DNA from: Talinum fruticosum
Lineage: Eukaryota > Streptophyta > Magnoliopsida > Caryophyllales > Talinaceae
Direction: 5' to 3'
Assembly (NCBI GenBank): GCA_021018815.1
Contig: JAITYX010000003.1
Coordinates: forward strand, 13,721,501-13,785,500
Length of the DNA: 64,000 nt
Shown: positions 11,042 through 22,989 of the stretch, one piece after another
Numbering within the stretch: the first letter of the stretch is position 1
Layout: each line of letters begins with the position of its first letter
The notes under the pieces: model-generated
Told to the model about the DNA's origin: nothing
Database searches by the model: none
What the model saw: the letters and a program-made list of their open reading frames with translations, nothing else
Made by a program: the position numbers and the translations under genes

Positions 11042-12504
11042 TGTTAGAGCCATGGCTTGTTCCGCAGGAAGCAGATTGAGTTTCCCCACCAATGTTGGCT
11101 TCATGCGAGGTGTGCTTATCAAGCGAACGATAAGACTCTTAAAAGAGATCATTTTAAGAAGGGTTGATTGACAATTTTAGAAATTGGTTTTTTGTGAAAT
11201 TAATTTTAAAAGTCTTAGGATACTTTATTAAATAGAAAAAAAATAAATGAAAGAGTTGCTACTACAAATACAAGACCATGTAGCTAAACTAACCGGGCTA
11301 GGAGGCCCACTAATACTACCATCCGGCACCGACCATCTAGTCCGGACTACCAAGGCGGACTTGGCCGGATGGCTTTAGGCTTTCGAGTTACATCTCAATA
11401 TTTTACCGGTTTCTATAAAATAAAACTAAGATGTAAATTTAGGGAAAAAATTAAAAGAGGAGTCCCCAGTCCATTTGAAAAAAATAACAAAATAAAAAAT
11501 GCGGTTTCCTAAATACGATATTCGGGGTGAAGGCATGAAATAAAGAAAGATGCTCTACATTCCGCCCGTGAAAAAACAGTCTTCACTTATTGAAAAGGTT
11601 AGTCTAAATCATGTTAATTAAGTCCAGAAAACAACATGCAAAAGGCTAAAATAAAAGGCAAAATGATGTAAAGCGAGTGAATGAAAGTGATAAAGAAAGA
11701 AATCAAGAAAGTAATAAAGAAAGTGAAATAGGAAAGCGAGAAAGTAAATTACATTGGGCGGGGTGAAAAGTCAAGCAATTAAATTTTTAACCATAATACG
11801 GAAAGCAATTAAATACTTAAATTAAATAAGATACAAAAACAAACTTCAAGATGGTGGAAACGCGCCTCGGATTGACACACTTGCTAGTTCAAATCTCGAT
11901 TGGATTTCGAGTATAGTAAGGGTAGGGAGAAATGTAGAAAAGAAACGTGAGTGGAGGCTCTTTTGTGTAGGGTTTAGAAACAGAAATTTGGAGTGTTTGT
12001 GGGGGAAGTAGACAAGAGAGAAAAGAGGGAGAAAGTTTCAGCAATTGAGGGGTTTTCGAACCGAGAAATGGTGTACAAAACAAGGGGAGGGAGCCCTCCA
12101 TTTATAGGAATTCTTAGGGTTTAGAAAACCCTAAAACTCATTTTCAACTACCGATTAAACATAGAAATGGGTTCGAAATTTCTGGAAAAGGATAAAGCGA
12201 AATCGGGAAACTAAACCAGCAAAAACCAGTTCGAGACTAGGCGTGGGAGGCCGAACCCGATTTGGACCAACTGGAAGGAAAAAGAGGGTCGGCACCATTC
12301 TAGGGAACGTTCCATTTTTAGAAACTTTCTATTTATGGAAAGTGTCTACTTTTAGCGCAAGTTGGCTTTTTATGGGCTAGAATATGCTTCATCACTCTAT
12401 TTTAGTCCGTTCTTGACTTGAGCTCGCAAACGAGACTGGATTTTCATCATCGAGTAACATTATTAATTAGAAAAGATAAGGATGACACTTTTTAGTTGTC
12501 TACA
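11042..12504 (-). mobile_element. Solo LTR of a gypsy family related to X, with target duplication
   Basis: It begins TGTTAGAGCC and ends TTGTCTACA, flanked on both sides by ATAAG (11037-11041 and 12505-12509). A perfect 5-bp duplication with no internal sequence indicates recombination between the two LTRs of a former full element. Like the X LTRs it has a purine-rich AAAGAAAG zone (about 11650-11750) and the end sequence gatgacactttttagttgtctaca. A minus-strand TATAAATGG lies near 12098. Confidence 0.8.
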
Positions 12505-12509
12505 ATAAG

Positions 12510-12830
12510 CAATTGCAAAACCTCATTTTTCGGGAAACCTTGGTCTTTGTCAAGCCATATCAGTCTCCCATAGGAGATATAACTCTCCCTCGGTGCAAAT
12601 TCTCCAAAACTGCGCATCACCAGTCCATAAGAAGACTTATGCTAGTTCGAGCGGGGATCCATGTCGGCTCATTGTTATTCCGTCAGCTGGCTTTTCCTTT
12701 GGGCCTTATTTTGGGCCTTTCATCGTTAATTATCTTCAATACTTGTCCCGTTACTTAGGATCAACTCGCTCAACCTTACGGATTTTTCTTTTCTTTTTAT
12801 TTCTTTCATTTTTGGGGAGTGGGGGCTATA
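12510..12830 (+). other. X3 internal region ending in a PPT-like motif
   Basis: The only landmark is GGGGAGTGGGGGCTA at 12814-12828 on +, preceded by a pyrimidine-rich stretch. It matches the motif in X1 at about 5763-5785 (there on -). In both elements it lies between the gag side and the 3' region, so it could be a second, internal polypurine tract. Upstream ORFs do not resemble a known family. Confidence 0.4.
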
Positions 12831-13279
12831 AATGTAATTCTTATTAGAATCCTTCTCGTTTCCCGTATTCGCATTTCATATTAAATCGGGACTACACTTG
12901 CATTTTTCTTAAAACTTTTTCGCAAAGTTATTACATTAATTCCATTATATACATCTTAAAAATACTGCAAATTAAATAACGAATGAACTATACAAGGATT
13001 ATTCAATCATTATACTACATGAAATCATCTTGGCATCCACTACTATCACCGCCATCAAAGAGATAGTGGCCCATATCTTCAGCAAAAGAGGTTGAAGCTC
13101 ACCCCACACATATGAGATAAACTAGACTCAAGCACCAACGAAGAACGTGGAAGCTCAATTATGATCCAGACGGTCCGTGAACTTGACCAAATGCCCAAGA
13201 GGATCACATGCTTGTAAAGTCTCACCATGAAGGCCAGTTCAAAAGTACTAAAGCTAGCCCCAGGATAACCTCTACGAGT

Positions 13280-15195
13280 ACACGTAGAAGACCTTACTTC
13301 AGCATCGCAGCCTACCCTTTACGAGAATAACGAGATCAAGGTTGCCCAAGTGGATTTCTTCTAGTTTTAGGACCTTCTTGAGCCCTAGTGTTGCTGCTCG
13401 AACGAGGTTGTCTACGTGTATCCTCCTATAAAGAAAGGAGAGGTTTTAGCATATACTTGAGTCTTAAAGTTAACACCAAAATTGACTTACTTACCCTAGA
13501 TGACCTTGGATATTGATCCATAAGGAAGTCCCGAGCGTAACGTAATAATGATTGAAACCTTATGGATATTGTCCGAGACTGTTTACGGTCACACTCCTAA
13601 AATCACAAATTACAAATCGGAGATCCATCAAATTTGCATAAAATGGATATGAGAATAACACTCATACCTCTCTCCAATTTGATGGAAATGGATGCCGAAC
13701 ACATTTTGATTCTGGAATTTTGAGAATCTACTTAACGTTCAGCGGCTCACCTAGTAAAGAGATGTCCACTTGTAGCTTTCGAATGTGTACTTCGTTATGA
13801 AGCACCTATAGCAGAAATAAAAAGGTTAATTTCAATAAAAGAAATGAACCTAAGGAAGGACCAATGCAATGTTTACCATGTGAGTCATGATCCTCTAAAG
13901 AATATGATTGTAGTTTCCATGCGGCTTTAGAAATTGGGAATGAGGAAGGCCCATGACCGGTGGTCTATACTAGAAACCATAAGAGCCCAAACCATATCTT
14001 TGGGCATATTTTGATTAGGAGTGATGTTTTTGCACCGAAATAAATAGGGCATTACCATGGCCACATTGTTGAGGGGTCCTCACAAGTATTTGATTATCCA
14101 TTCATTCTTGAGTGTGATAGCTCTTAGCTCATGAAATAGTCGTTGGAAAAGTCTGGATAGTCGAACGAACTAGGTGAGAATTGCGCGAAATACACATATA
14201 ACCACGATTGGAAATACAATTTTCACAACCTAAGTATTTATCCACAAAAGATAAATACAAAAAAACAAGACAAGGATTTAGACAAACCTTTATAATCCTC
14301 TAGAACCTAGAAAGTGGCAAATAGCTACTATTGAGGTCTTCTTACACGGTGTGATGAGCGCCATAACGTAATCCCATCATGAGACAAGTGTACGTAGGCA
14401 TGCTCCAATTCAACTTTCAAACTTTATTTAAATTCACCAAGTTCACTTAATAGTGGATATAAACTCTACTATTGTTTTCTACGAAGATAGAAACACATAG
14501 CATGAGGGCAAGGATGACTCCATAATTTTACTCGAGGGTATGTTGGGCCTAATTCTCGAGACTCCTCCATGGACGAGAATAAAAAAAGTATTTGAAATAA
14601 TTGGATCTAGGAAAACTAAGGGTTATAGGTCCAAAGAAATGGAAAAGAAGGCTCTAGTTTTGTGTAACTCACGGTTATAGGTCAAGGAATCACCGGCATA
14701 AGCCCCCGAGCACCAAAAAGTCAAGTGGTGCCATAGTCATCTCCCCAAGAGGAAGATGAAAGGAACTAGTTGTATCCGGAAAGCACTCGGTATTAGTCGT
14801 CACTACAGTACCATCCTTAATGTCGAACGAGATATGTGAAATTGTAAAGAATGAACCAAAATCAGTGAAATTCACAAGGTGATCAACATCCACAACAACT
14901 CTGTCAAGGGAAGGATAAACTTCCTTATAGCCTCTACCCCTCTTATGGTGTCTCCCGAAGATAAACAAACGGGAAAATTCATAAAAATGCCACTCTAGCA
15001 TTAAAAAGGAATGTGCAAAAAATTAGTACTTACGATAAATGAAATGACCATAGAAGAAGCATGATGGTTGGTATCTACAAGAAAATCGGTGGAGTCACAT
15101 TGTTGGTATGGCTTCCACTCTCGTTCACTAGGAGAGTCTTGCAAAATTCCCTTGACCTTTGTCATCTTCTCGTGATGCTCTCTCCTGCGGGACAT
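13280..15195 (-). pseudogene. Plant mobile domain (PMD) gene carried antisense by gypsy element X3
   Basis: Exon 1 (15195-15034, 54 codons) starts MSRRREHHEK and ends at a GTAAGT donor. Exon 2 (from about 14994) holds the PMD signature: ISHISFD, FHLPLGEMTMAPLDFLVLGGL at 14700-14770 and, one frame off, DSLTYNREL. Further exons match the X4 gene: a segment with IPE..C..HPF near 13690-13800; an exon at about 13596-13495 reading QSRTISIRFQSLLR with a good acceptor and donor; and a basic Ser/Arg-rich last exon around 13290-13435. PMD proteins (MAIN/MAIL1 in Arabidopsis) act in gene expression and TE silencing, and PMDs captured by TEs are known. Several stops and frameshifts make this copy look broken. 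The 13800-14680 part is poorly resolved. Confidence 0.7.
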
Positions 15196-15350
15196 TTTTT
15201 GAAATAACTTAAGAACGACACTAGTTTTCAAAAGAGGAGACTAAAGTAATGGAGAAGAAATGCTAGGAAGCTAGAGAGCAAGAAACAAGAGATAAAGAAA
15301 TTATGAGGTGCAAATGAACACTTCCCTAAGAGCTCCTTTCATAGGCGAAA
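15196..15350 (-). promoter_or_regulatory. Putative promoter and leader of the X3 PMD gene
   Basis: On the minus strand CCTATGAAAGGAGCTC at about 15336-15346 occupies the place of the TATAAAAGG box of the X4 copy, about 145 bp before the ATG. It is followed by a similar pyrimidine-rich leader. The box is mutated (TATGAAAGG), so activity is doubtful. Confidence 0.4.
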
Positions 15351-16003
15351 TTTCCGGTAGGAAAAGAAAATGAAAAAAACTAAAAAAATCCCATTGGTTC
15401 CCTACACACTCCCCAACCAGCTGTGCCTAAGACAACCAACACCGGTCCCAAGGCACTGCCAACCTTCATCAGTGCAGACTACCATGCTGCCTAGTGACCC
15501 ACACTAATCGGAAAGTACTCAGAGCATACGTGTGTCAACAGCGGTTTCCAGCAATAAATAAAGTTGGCACTGGGAAAAATTCAGTCTACCTCAAGCACGT
15601 TTTCTTATGAATAAATACAGATCAAAATAATAATGATCGGACATTTCCAACTACATCCGAAGATTCGGGTAATATCTCGAATTTGTTACATCCGATTATC
15701 GCCTAACAAACATGTTAATGCAGAAAATATTTCATCCAAAATCCAAGCTTCAAACTCGATACATGGTCAAGTTTAGGCCCCTCTTGTCCAAAATTCAGAA
15801 CTATGATCAAGCCAAGCTCAGAAGCAACTTCCCGATTTAGACTTCACGCAGCAAGTCATGTTGAGGCCCCATTGCTAGAGTTCGGGTCCTTGCAAGTCGC
15901 CAATTATGAGCACCTGTTATTGCATCATAATCAACGTCCTAGGCTACATCAAAAAGTAGATAACTCTTAGTGCTTATTTTGACCTTTGTCTTTTAGACTC
16001 GAT
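15351..16003 (+). other. X3 3' untranslated region between the PMD gene and the PPT
   Basis: No coding region was seen. From about 15958 the sequence matches, in element orientation, the segment before the PPT of X1 (around 4265-4310 reversed), including gactcgatcaa. This identifies the PMD gene as part of the same element family. Confidence 0.5.
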
Positions 16004-16018
16004 CAAGGTAGGGGCTAA
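16004..16018 (+). other. Polypurine tract of X3
   Basis: CAAGGTAGGGGCTAA is followed directly by TATCCACCTAAAAAG, a variant of the X LTR start TGTAGACACCAAAAAG. It lies on +, so X3 is a plus-strand element and its PMD gene is antisense. Confidence 0.6.
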
Positions 16019-16250
16019 TATCCACCTAAAAAGTCTCTTGATATTTTCATAACGGTTTGTTTCATTTTTATTCTTGGCGTTGTGATGAAATTCTATTTCA
16101 CGTTTTTATTTGAGGCCAGATTGGATTAAGGTAGTTTGATGACCATCCTTTCTTTCGGCCAAAAATCAAACAATCAATAGGCCCATAATCATCAAAAACA
16201 CAAAGCAACCCACAAAATAGCCTAGCCAACCCACACTGTCACCTAGGATT
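16019..16250 (+). repeat. Truncated 3' LTR of X3
   Basis: The first part (tatccacctaaaaagtctc, then gatgaaattctatttc and atttgaggccagattgg) follows the pattern of the X1 LTR read from 4249 leftwards. Similarity fades at about 16150-16250, before the FAR1 relic. The right boundary is not visible. Confidence 0.45.
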
Positions 16251-16376
16251 TCAAAACACAACGTTTTGACCGGATTAGTGTTGGCAAATTTTTAGCTAAT
16301 TTTTAGTTGATCTTTGAGTGCTAGTTTTACTTATTTTCTATAGCTTCTAAAAATTTCTCAAATAACCATGTAAAAC

Positions 16377-17333
16377 TTAAAACTTGTTATTAGCTAAAAA
16401 GGCTTCACCAAAACCGATAGATTGTCTATGGTGGTTTAAGCCCATGAAAGGAGCAAAAATCAATGAGTATTTATTAGTTTTAAACGTGGTATCAAAAGAA
16501 ATGGCATCACCAAATAATGTATAGTTTTTCCCAGTGATACCATGAGCCCAAAACACGTCTTTCAGTCTATCTTCTTTATCCAATTCATATGCATAATAAA
16601 ACGAAGGTTCTTTTTATCTTTGAGTCGCCTAAAATATTCGATACACATATGGGCATCTGAATTTTTGATCAAGGCTTTCATATCTCGATGATAATTCTGT
16701 AAATCCCTTCTCATGCAACCCATATTATAAAGTCCCCCAACTTGCTCTTTATTTACGTGAAATGCTTTAGATGTTCCAACATTTGATCGATGACAAGCAC
16801 GCAACATACTCTTAAGCACTCGGATTTACTTTCCTCGATGATCTTAACACTGGCTTTTTGAAGGGGTAGCCAAAGCATGTGTATGACCTTTATAAAATCT
16901 ATCAATCATATAGTTACCTTCTGTGGTCCTTTTGAAAATAGTAGCTGCCTTGCAACCTTCCCTTGTAAGGCTTCTTCCTCTTTACAATTGGACTTTTTTC
17001 ATTCGCTTTTTCTTTCCCTTTGTTTGTCACATCTTCAACTAATGATAATTGCAATGCAATTGAATCGGACTTTTGAGCATCATGCCAACCTTCTTTGGAA
17101 CATACCACATATTTTCATTGTATAATTTCCCATTCTTGGTTACTCGAAGAAAGGTGCACACTAAAACCTGTATGATGTGCATAACTTTTACAGATCTGGA
17201 TTCCTTCTTCTAGTGAATCAAATAACATACCTGGCCCGAGCTTCAATTCTTCGTCGCAATTTGGATAAATTTTAAAATTCGAATTGGATTTTGTTCGTGT
17301 AAGAAATAAGGCAGCATCATTTGAAAGATTGTC
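16377..17333 (-). pseudogene. FAR1/MULE-type protein, 3' truncated and frameshifted
   Basis: The likely start is the ATG at 17333 (MDNLSNDAAL). Successive frames give a FAR1 DNA-binding-like N-terminal region (SLEEGIQICKSYAHHTGFSV at about 17205-17145, then a Lys/Arg-rich VKRKKPYKGRLQGSY near 16980). A linker follows with HVNKEQVGGLYNMGC (about 16740), and then the start of a MULE transposase-type domain: DVFWAHGITGKNYTLFGDAI, FDTTFKTNKYSL, APFMGLNHH (16555-16430). It stops soon after GEAFLANNKF at 16377, so most of the transposase core and the SWIM zinc finger are missing. FAR1/FHY3 proteins are domesticated Mutator-like transposases. Whether this was a host gene or a MULE cannot be decided here. 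Confidence 0.75.
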
Positions 17334-18190
17334 CATCACTATAATGTTTATATAAATAGAATTAGCATATTGAATTAACAAGAAGATCTTGATACATGAA
17401 TATTTATTCTGATACATTAATAAGTGTGGCCAAAAATAACAATGAAAATTAGAGGAAATAACAATAAAACAATTAAATCTCACCTATAGAAAAGATTTTT
17501 TGGTAAGAAAAATCAACTATAAGCTCTCATTTACATCAAGTTTAATCAATAGCTAGTAGTTAATACTAATAAATAATGGAAAGAGAGTGCTCTTTTTTAG
17601 TAGTGTTATAATTTTAACTTTGTCGGTGTGCTTATTTCTACCCATATTCAAAAATTTGGTATTTAGGATATTCATATTTATATATATATGAAACTTGAGT
17701 TTTTGGTTATGAATTTCACTTTATTATTCTTTTGTTATGGAAATTCCAAGCCTCTTACCCCGTACTACACAAAATAGAAGCTGCAAGTGAGCTTTTCATC
17801 TTCAAAATAGAAGCTGCAAGGGAGCTTTATTATTTAACGTTGTCGCAATATCCAATGTAATCCATGTTATAAACATCATTTGGAAGATTGTCCATCATAT
17901 ATATATTATTCTTGAGTTTCGATTTCTACCCACATTCAAAAAAATTTGGTATTGTGGATAATTTATTTTGTTCTGGAAATCCAAAGAATACTATATGTGT
18001 TTGAAATGTGAACTTTATGCCCTAAATAAGAGGTAAAAGATAGTATGGAATAGTGTTCTTCTACTAACACCAATAGAATGGAGCAAATTCCGATACATTA
18101 TGAGTTTGGCCAAAAATAACAATAAAAATTAGAGGAAATAATAATAAAAGAATTAAATATGACTTGTACAAAAGATTTTGAACTTGTCCA
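17334..18190 (-). repeat. Diverged duplicate of the FAR1-like gene's 5' end
   Basis: The stretch containing ATGGACAATCTTTCAAATGATG (17312-17333) recurs at about 17878-17899 as ATGGACAATCTTCCAAATGATG. The neighbouring segment ccaaaaataaca-atgaaaattagagg at 17430-17500 recurs at about 18108-18176. In addition a 33-bp unit with aaaatagaagctgcaag is directly repeated at 17773-17828. This looks like an old segmental duplication of the gene's upstream part. Confidence 0.55.
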
Positions 18191-18294
18191 ACAATAGTGA
18201 CGTGATGATAATATTCCCGGATTAATTGGACAACTTAAAAAGGGGAATGAATTGGGAGAGCGCAAAACCCAAAAATCACGGGGCAATACTGCAG

Positions 18295-18405
18295 TAATGA
18301 GAGAGAGAGGGGGAGAGATTGACGATGAAGAGACGTTATAAATACAACTGCAACTGCATTAATGAGAGAGAGAGTAATGAAAGAGAGAGAGAGGGGCGCG
18401 TGGGG
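18295..18405. repeat. GA-rich microsatellite clusters
   Basis: Two runs of GA repeats (about 18299-18318 and 18366-18402) flank an AT/GC-mixed spacer. No gene is associated. Confidence 0.8.
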
Positions 18406-18518
18406 GAGAGGGAATCTGAAATATTATTAAAATTATGGTTTTTAGGATATTAGAATCATTAATGTGTTGTCAATTTTTAGTCATCTCTCATTCTATTCCT
18501 TCCCTCTCATTTGATGCA

Positions 18519-18607
18519 TCCCCTATATATATATATATATATATAAAACACCTAATTGTTAAAAACATTATTTTAAAATTACTTAAGAGGATACATGTCA
18601 ATATAAC

Positions 18608-18676
<69 letters not shown>

Positions 18677-18745
18677 CACCTAATTGTTAAAAACATTATT
18701 TTAAAATTACTTAAGAGGGTACATGTCAATATAACACTTTATTTA
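18519..18745. repeat. AT microsatellites and a 66-bp direct repeat
   Basis: AT runs lie at about 18521-18545 and 18612-18675. The segment aacacctaattgttaaaaac through tcaatataacactttat occurs at 18546-18612 and again at 18675-18741, once each side of the long AT run. Confidence 0.85.
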
Positions 18746-18899
18746 TAGATAAAAGTATTGATGGTTCAAATACCTCATATCTATCAAATTGTAACGTTTT
18801 ATTTAATGAATAGGATATTATAAATTTAATGAAACTATGCAAACTATATAACCAAATATATCAAATGAAAAAATATAACAACAAGTGATATACATATAA

Positions 18900-19015
18900 A
18901 TATGTTCAATGACACATTATAAGCATCATAAAGTATACTTACAACATAGAAATGTAGCAATCACATTGTAAGCATCGTAAAGTATTCTTACAACATAGAA
19001 ATGTAGCAATCACAA
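18900..19015. repeat. Tandem duplication of about 53 bp
   Basis: The segment holding aagcatcataaagtatactt then acaacatagaaatgtagcaa occurs twice in direct succession with a few substitutions (cat/cgt, tat/att). No further copies were seen. Confidence 0.75.
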
Positions 19016-19796
19016 ATTTATATAACCAAATATAAATGTATTACAATCTCATACTTATTTATTACAAAAATTAATATATATAAGACATATCAAAAGCAAT
19101 GTTATAAGATTATGTCAAGAAGACATACTTATAACATTTTTTAATGTGATAAATTCTCCTATCGATTCTTTTAGCGATACACAAAACTAAACTTTATGTT
19201 ATTTTTTCTTATTTTTAAAGCAATAAAAGAAGATCTCATTAATTGGACATCCCACACCAGTCTACCATAAAAAGAGAGGTTCAAAGTCATCCAAAACTAT
19301 AAGTAATTTTATGTTGCATAAAGAAATTTATTTTATAAATTAAAAAATAATTTCTTTAATTTTTATTCCTTTACATAGTATTTTCCTCTTTAAAACTTCT
19401 ATATTTATTCTTTATCCTCCTATATGTTACTCTTCGACATAAACATAAACTTATTTGCAAAAGGCAATAACATATGGAGGGAACACTATGATAGTTATTA
19501 ATCCTGTAAAGAAATCCGTTAAAAAATAGAGGCTCCAAAAATGAAATGTTATGTTTCAAATGTGTAAGATGTGTTTGGTTTAAATGTTTTTATTCTATAT
19601 ATGTTATAATTGATCATATATTCATTAATGTACTTGGTGAATTTTGGCTTTTTAGTTAATTGTTGATTGTTAAGTGCTTCTTTTTTTTATCTATAACTTT
19701 TTTGGAAGTTGCAATCTTTTTTATATATATTTTTATTTTTCATTTAATGTTCTCTAGGGAAGTTTGTATTTTTTTTGATGGAATATTTCTTGCAAT

Positions 19797-19860
<64 letters not shown>

Positions 19861-19895
19861 CTTCATTATTATTTCTAGGGAAAAATATCAAATAA

Positions 19896-19947
<52 letters not shown>

Positions 19948-21788
19948 TACGCCTAAACGGGGTAGTATTTGGTTAGCTATATTCATTACTACTCATTCAA
20001 CATCAATAGTTGCCTTCCCTACGTCTCTAAATGTCCTACCTCAGCTTCCTCTATATATCATGTAAGTATGTCCTTTTTTTCTTTTTTTTTTTTAATATTT
20101 TGACAGCAAGTATATGATACTCTTACATGCCTTAATAGCATCAATGATGATAATTTATAACAAAAATGTTCCAATTTACGTGGATATGATTCAAGCAATG
20201 GTAATTGGTAATGATAGGTAATTGAAACGGAACAAGGTATTAAAAAACAAGGCAAGGGATTGAGGGGAGGGGTTGATATGAGTGAATAAATTATAATTAA
20301 TATATAATGTTTAAATAAAATAACTATTCAAATATATAATTATTTGTTACGAAACGGTTCTTATATAAAAATGATGAGTAACTACTCATTTATGGTAAAG
20401 GATAAATTTGAGTCCATAATATCATTTCTAATTTTAAGGTGAATGTTGAATAATAAAAATTTTTTTCTTAGTCTAAAAGATGTGGATAGATGATTTGATC
20501 GTTCCAAGAACTTGGATAATTTTTCCCTTATAATTTTATGACCTCAATAATAACTTTTTCTTTTGTAAAACACAAAAGAACCCTCATAAACTTATGGTTG
20601 GACTTCATATATGTCATAAAATTTTTTTTTGAGGATGATTTCAAGGAAAACAATAATATAAACTATAAAATATTTTAAGATTACAAAACTAAAAGGATTG
20701 GATGAGAATAATATAAACTTTAGACAATTGAAAGAAAACAATACAAATTTCTTTCTTCTATACTAGGAGTATGAACTTTAAGTTTATTTATATTAGCGGA
20801 ACACCTGTCGAGTTAAGGGGTTGTGCCTTAGTAAAGTAATGATGTGCTAAATAATGTTGCTTATTTAGGAGGTGAGTCTAATTTGTTCAACAAAATTTGT
20901 TTAACAATTTTTAAAATGTGTCGATACAAATAAAAAAATCAACGCTAAATATTCAAATATGTCATTCACATCAGCAACTTCACTTACCACGTCATTGCAA
21001 CACCGAATCATAACTCTTTCTCGTTTTTATTCTATAGGCGTTAATGAGGTTAAAGTTTATACTGCTAGCGTCTAATAAAATAATTCATATTAGTTTCTAC
21101 AAATAGTCCTAAAATTAGTATTATTTTCATCCAAAAATCAAATTAGAATGGTTAAGAAAAATATTATTTGTGGTATTTATTTTCAAATCTTAACACCTCT
21201 TAATAATTTTATATTCTATTTATTCCAAATTAAAATGATTAAGAAAAATATCATTTATGATGATTTTATATTCTATTAAGCAATTCTTAATTTCACTTTT
21301 AATTGTATTTTTTATCATTTTCTCTTTCCTATAATGTATTATTTTCTTCACTTTGGGAGTAACTCCTCTGTATTCCACTTTAGGAACATCAAATTATTTT
21401 TCTTTCTTAATATGTGTTATATTATGTATAAATTATTTTTTAAATTTAAAATTCTCATGCAAGAACAAAATCATAAACTAACTTTATTGATATGGATGCA
21501 GCTCTTACTTTATAAGCTTGAAATTAAAATTATTATATTTCTATAGATAATTTTTATTATTGAAGATCCCGTGCAAGCACAGACACAAACTAGTTGAAGT
21601 AAAAGATAAGTACAGAGTTAGTGGAAAACGATGGTGGCTCCAGTGAAATTATTTATTTTTCTTTAATTAGTATAAAAACTGCAATAATATTTCCTAATAT
21701 GATTGTTGTTATGATAAAGATAAGGAGATTAAAATGTCTCTAACCTTGTATATTACTAATAACAAGCGATAAATCTTATGATGGTTAA
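19016..21788. other. AT-rich sequence with microsatellites, no gene recognised
   Basis: Composition is strongly AT-rich. The only structured parts are the ATT run (19800-19860) and AAT run (19896-19946). ORFs here are short and low in complexity. The CGAG/CTCG words so common elsewhere in the window are nearly absent. Confidence 0.6.
19800..19946. repeat. ATT and AAT microsatellites in inverted arrangement
   Basis: About 60 bp of ATT repeats (19800-19860) is followed, after about 35 bp, by about 50 bp of AAT repeats (19896-19946). The runs are reverse complements and could pair as a long hairpin. ORFs over them are low-complexity artefacts. Confidence 0.85.
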
Positions 21789-22985
21789 TGTCACGCGGAA
21801 AATTTTTCAAACTTTAGACAATCTAATTTTCCCGTGCGGTAATTAAGTCTCGGACTTAACTCAGGCTCTTTAACAAGCGTTTGAGGTTTCCCAAATAAAT
21901 TCACACTTTATAGGCTAGAGTAAGAGACAACAAGTCTTTATTAATTAATGGGACAATTAGATTACAAGGGTCCTTAATCGTGATTGCATAAAATATCCTT
22001 GATTAGTCAAAATATTTTTCCATGCCTAACTCTTGGGGATAAATGGGATATCTATAGACATTCTGGTAGGAACAACCCTCATTACCTTCATTACCTGGGT
22101 TAAGAGTCACCCTTATTCTCCGAACAACCATGTCCTCTCTATTATCTTCCTTGTACCGCTAATCGCATCGCTTGTCTTAGTCTCCTGCTCCAACTAGCGC
22201 CAGTACCGTCTGGGCGTAAGCACTGTTTCGCTGCACAGTGGCGCCTGTTCATGTTGTGAATAGTCACGTCCGTTCTTGTTGAACGCTGTATCCAATCGTC
22301 CAGACGTTGCGCCTGTTTGCTTGCACCTAAAAGCCACAAGCAATGTGTTTGCTCAAGCTAGCAACCGCTCAGTGATAACCGCCCAGCGGTAACCGCTTGA
22401 CGTGACTTCTCCAAGCTAGCGTGCCCAGCACATGCTATTGTTAAGCTTGTAGCCAGAAGCGAGTGCTCATTAAGAGTACTCCACGAACTATCCAGCTAGC
22501 CAGACTTGTTCAGTTTGCGCTTTGTCAAGGTTATGTAACCTAGTTAATGTTTAAGCTTGTCTTGGCACATCCACACCTTGTCTTTAGTTCTCGTCACCAA
22601 ACTAAGAATCAGACCAAGGTCTTCTCAAGGGCGTCCACCCTAAGACAAGTGCTTGCCCAAGGTTGCCCATGCCATGTACAATCCTTGCCACTAAGTCAAG
22701 AGTGCATATAGCACGTTGGATCAATCAATGGTACTGGTGTTATCGCACAACACCAAATAGGTATTGTCATGCTCCAAGACAGCCAGCCACCCGCTGTCCA
22801 TGCCAAGGACCCCATCCTTGGCATGTCCATGTGATCATATCATATCCATAGGTCTTATAATGTTGGAGCATTTCATGACTAAGGGTATAATCAACTCTTT
22901 TTCTTGTCAAGAACCCGCCAAGACAAGTCTTGTGGCGTGCCAAGCCACGATCAAGCAACAAAGGGTCTTACAAACCACCAACATC
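21789..22985 (-). repeat. Probable LTR of a chromovirus gypsy element
   Basis: On + it begins TGTCACGCGG at 21789, so on the minus strand it ends GCGTGACA. It follows directly, on the minus strand, the C-terminal end of the integrase/chromodomain remnant, as a 3' LTR would. The other edge is placed near 22985 from a TGTTGGTGG start and is uncertain. No second LTR copy is in the window. Confidence 0.5.
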
Positions 22986-22989
22986 AGAA

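Noticed and set aside
18435..18683. ORF ending in an alternating Tyr-Ile run
   Set aside because: It is a translation of the AT microsatellite. The same holds for 46395-46631 (AT) and the Tyr run at 19660-19878 (ATT).
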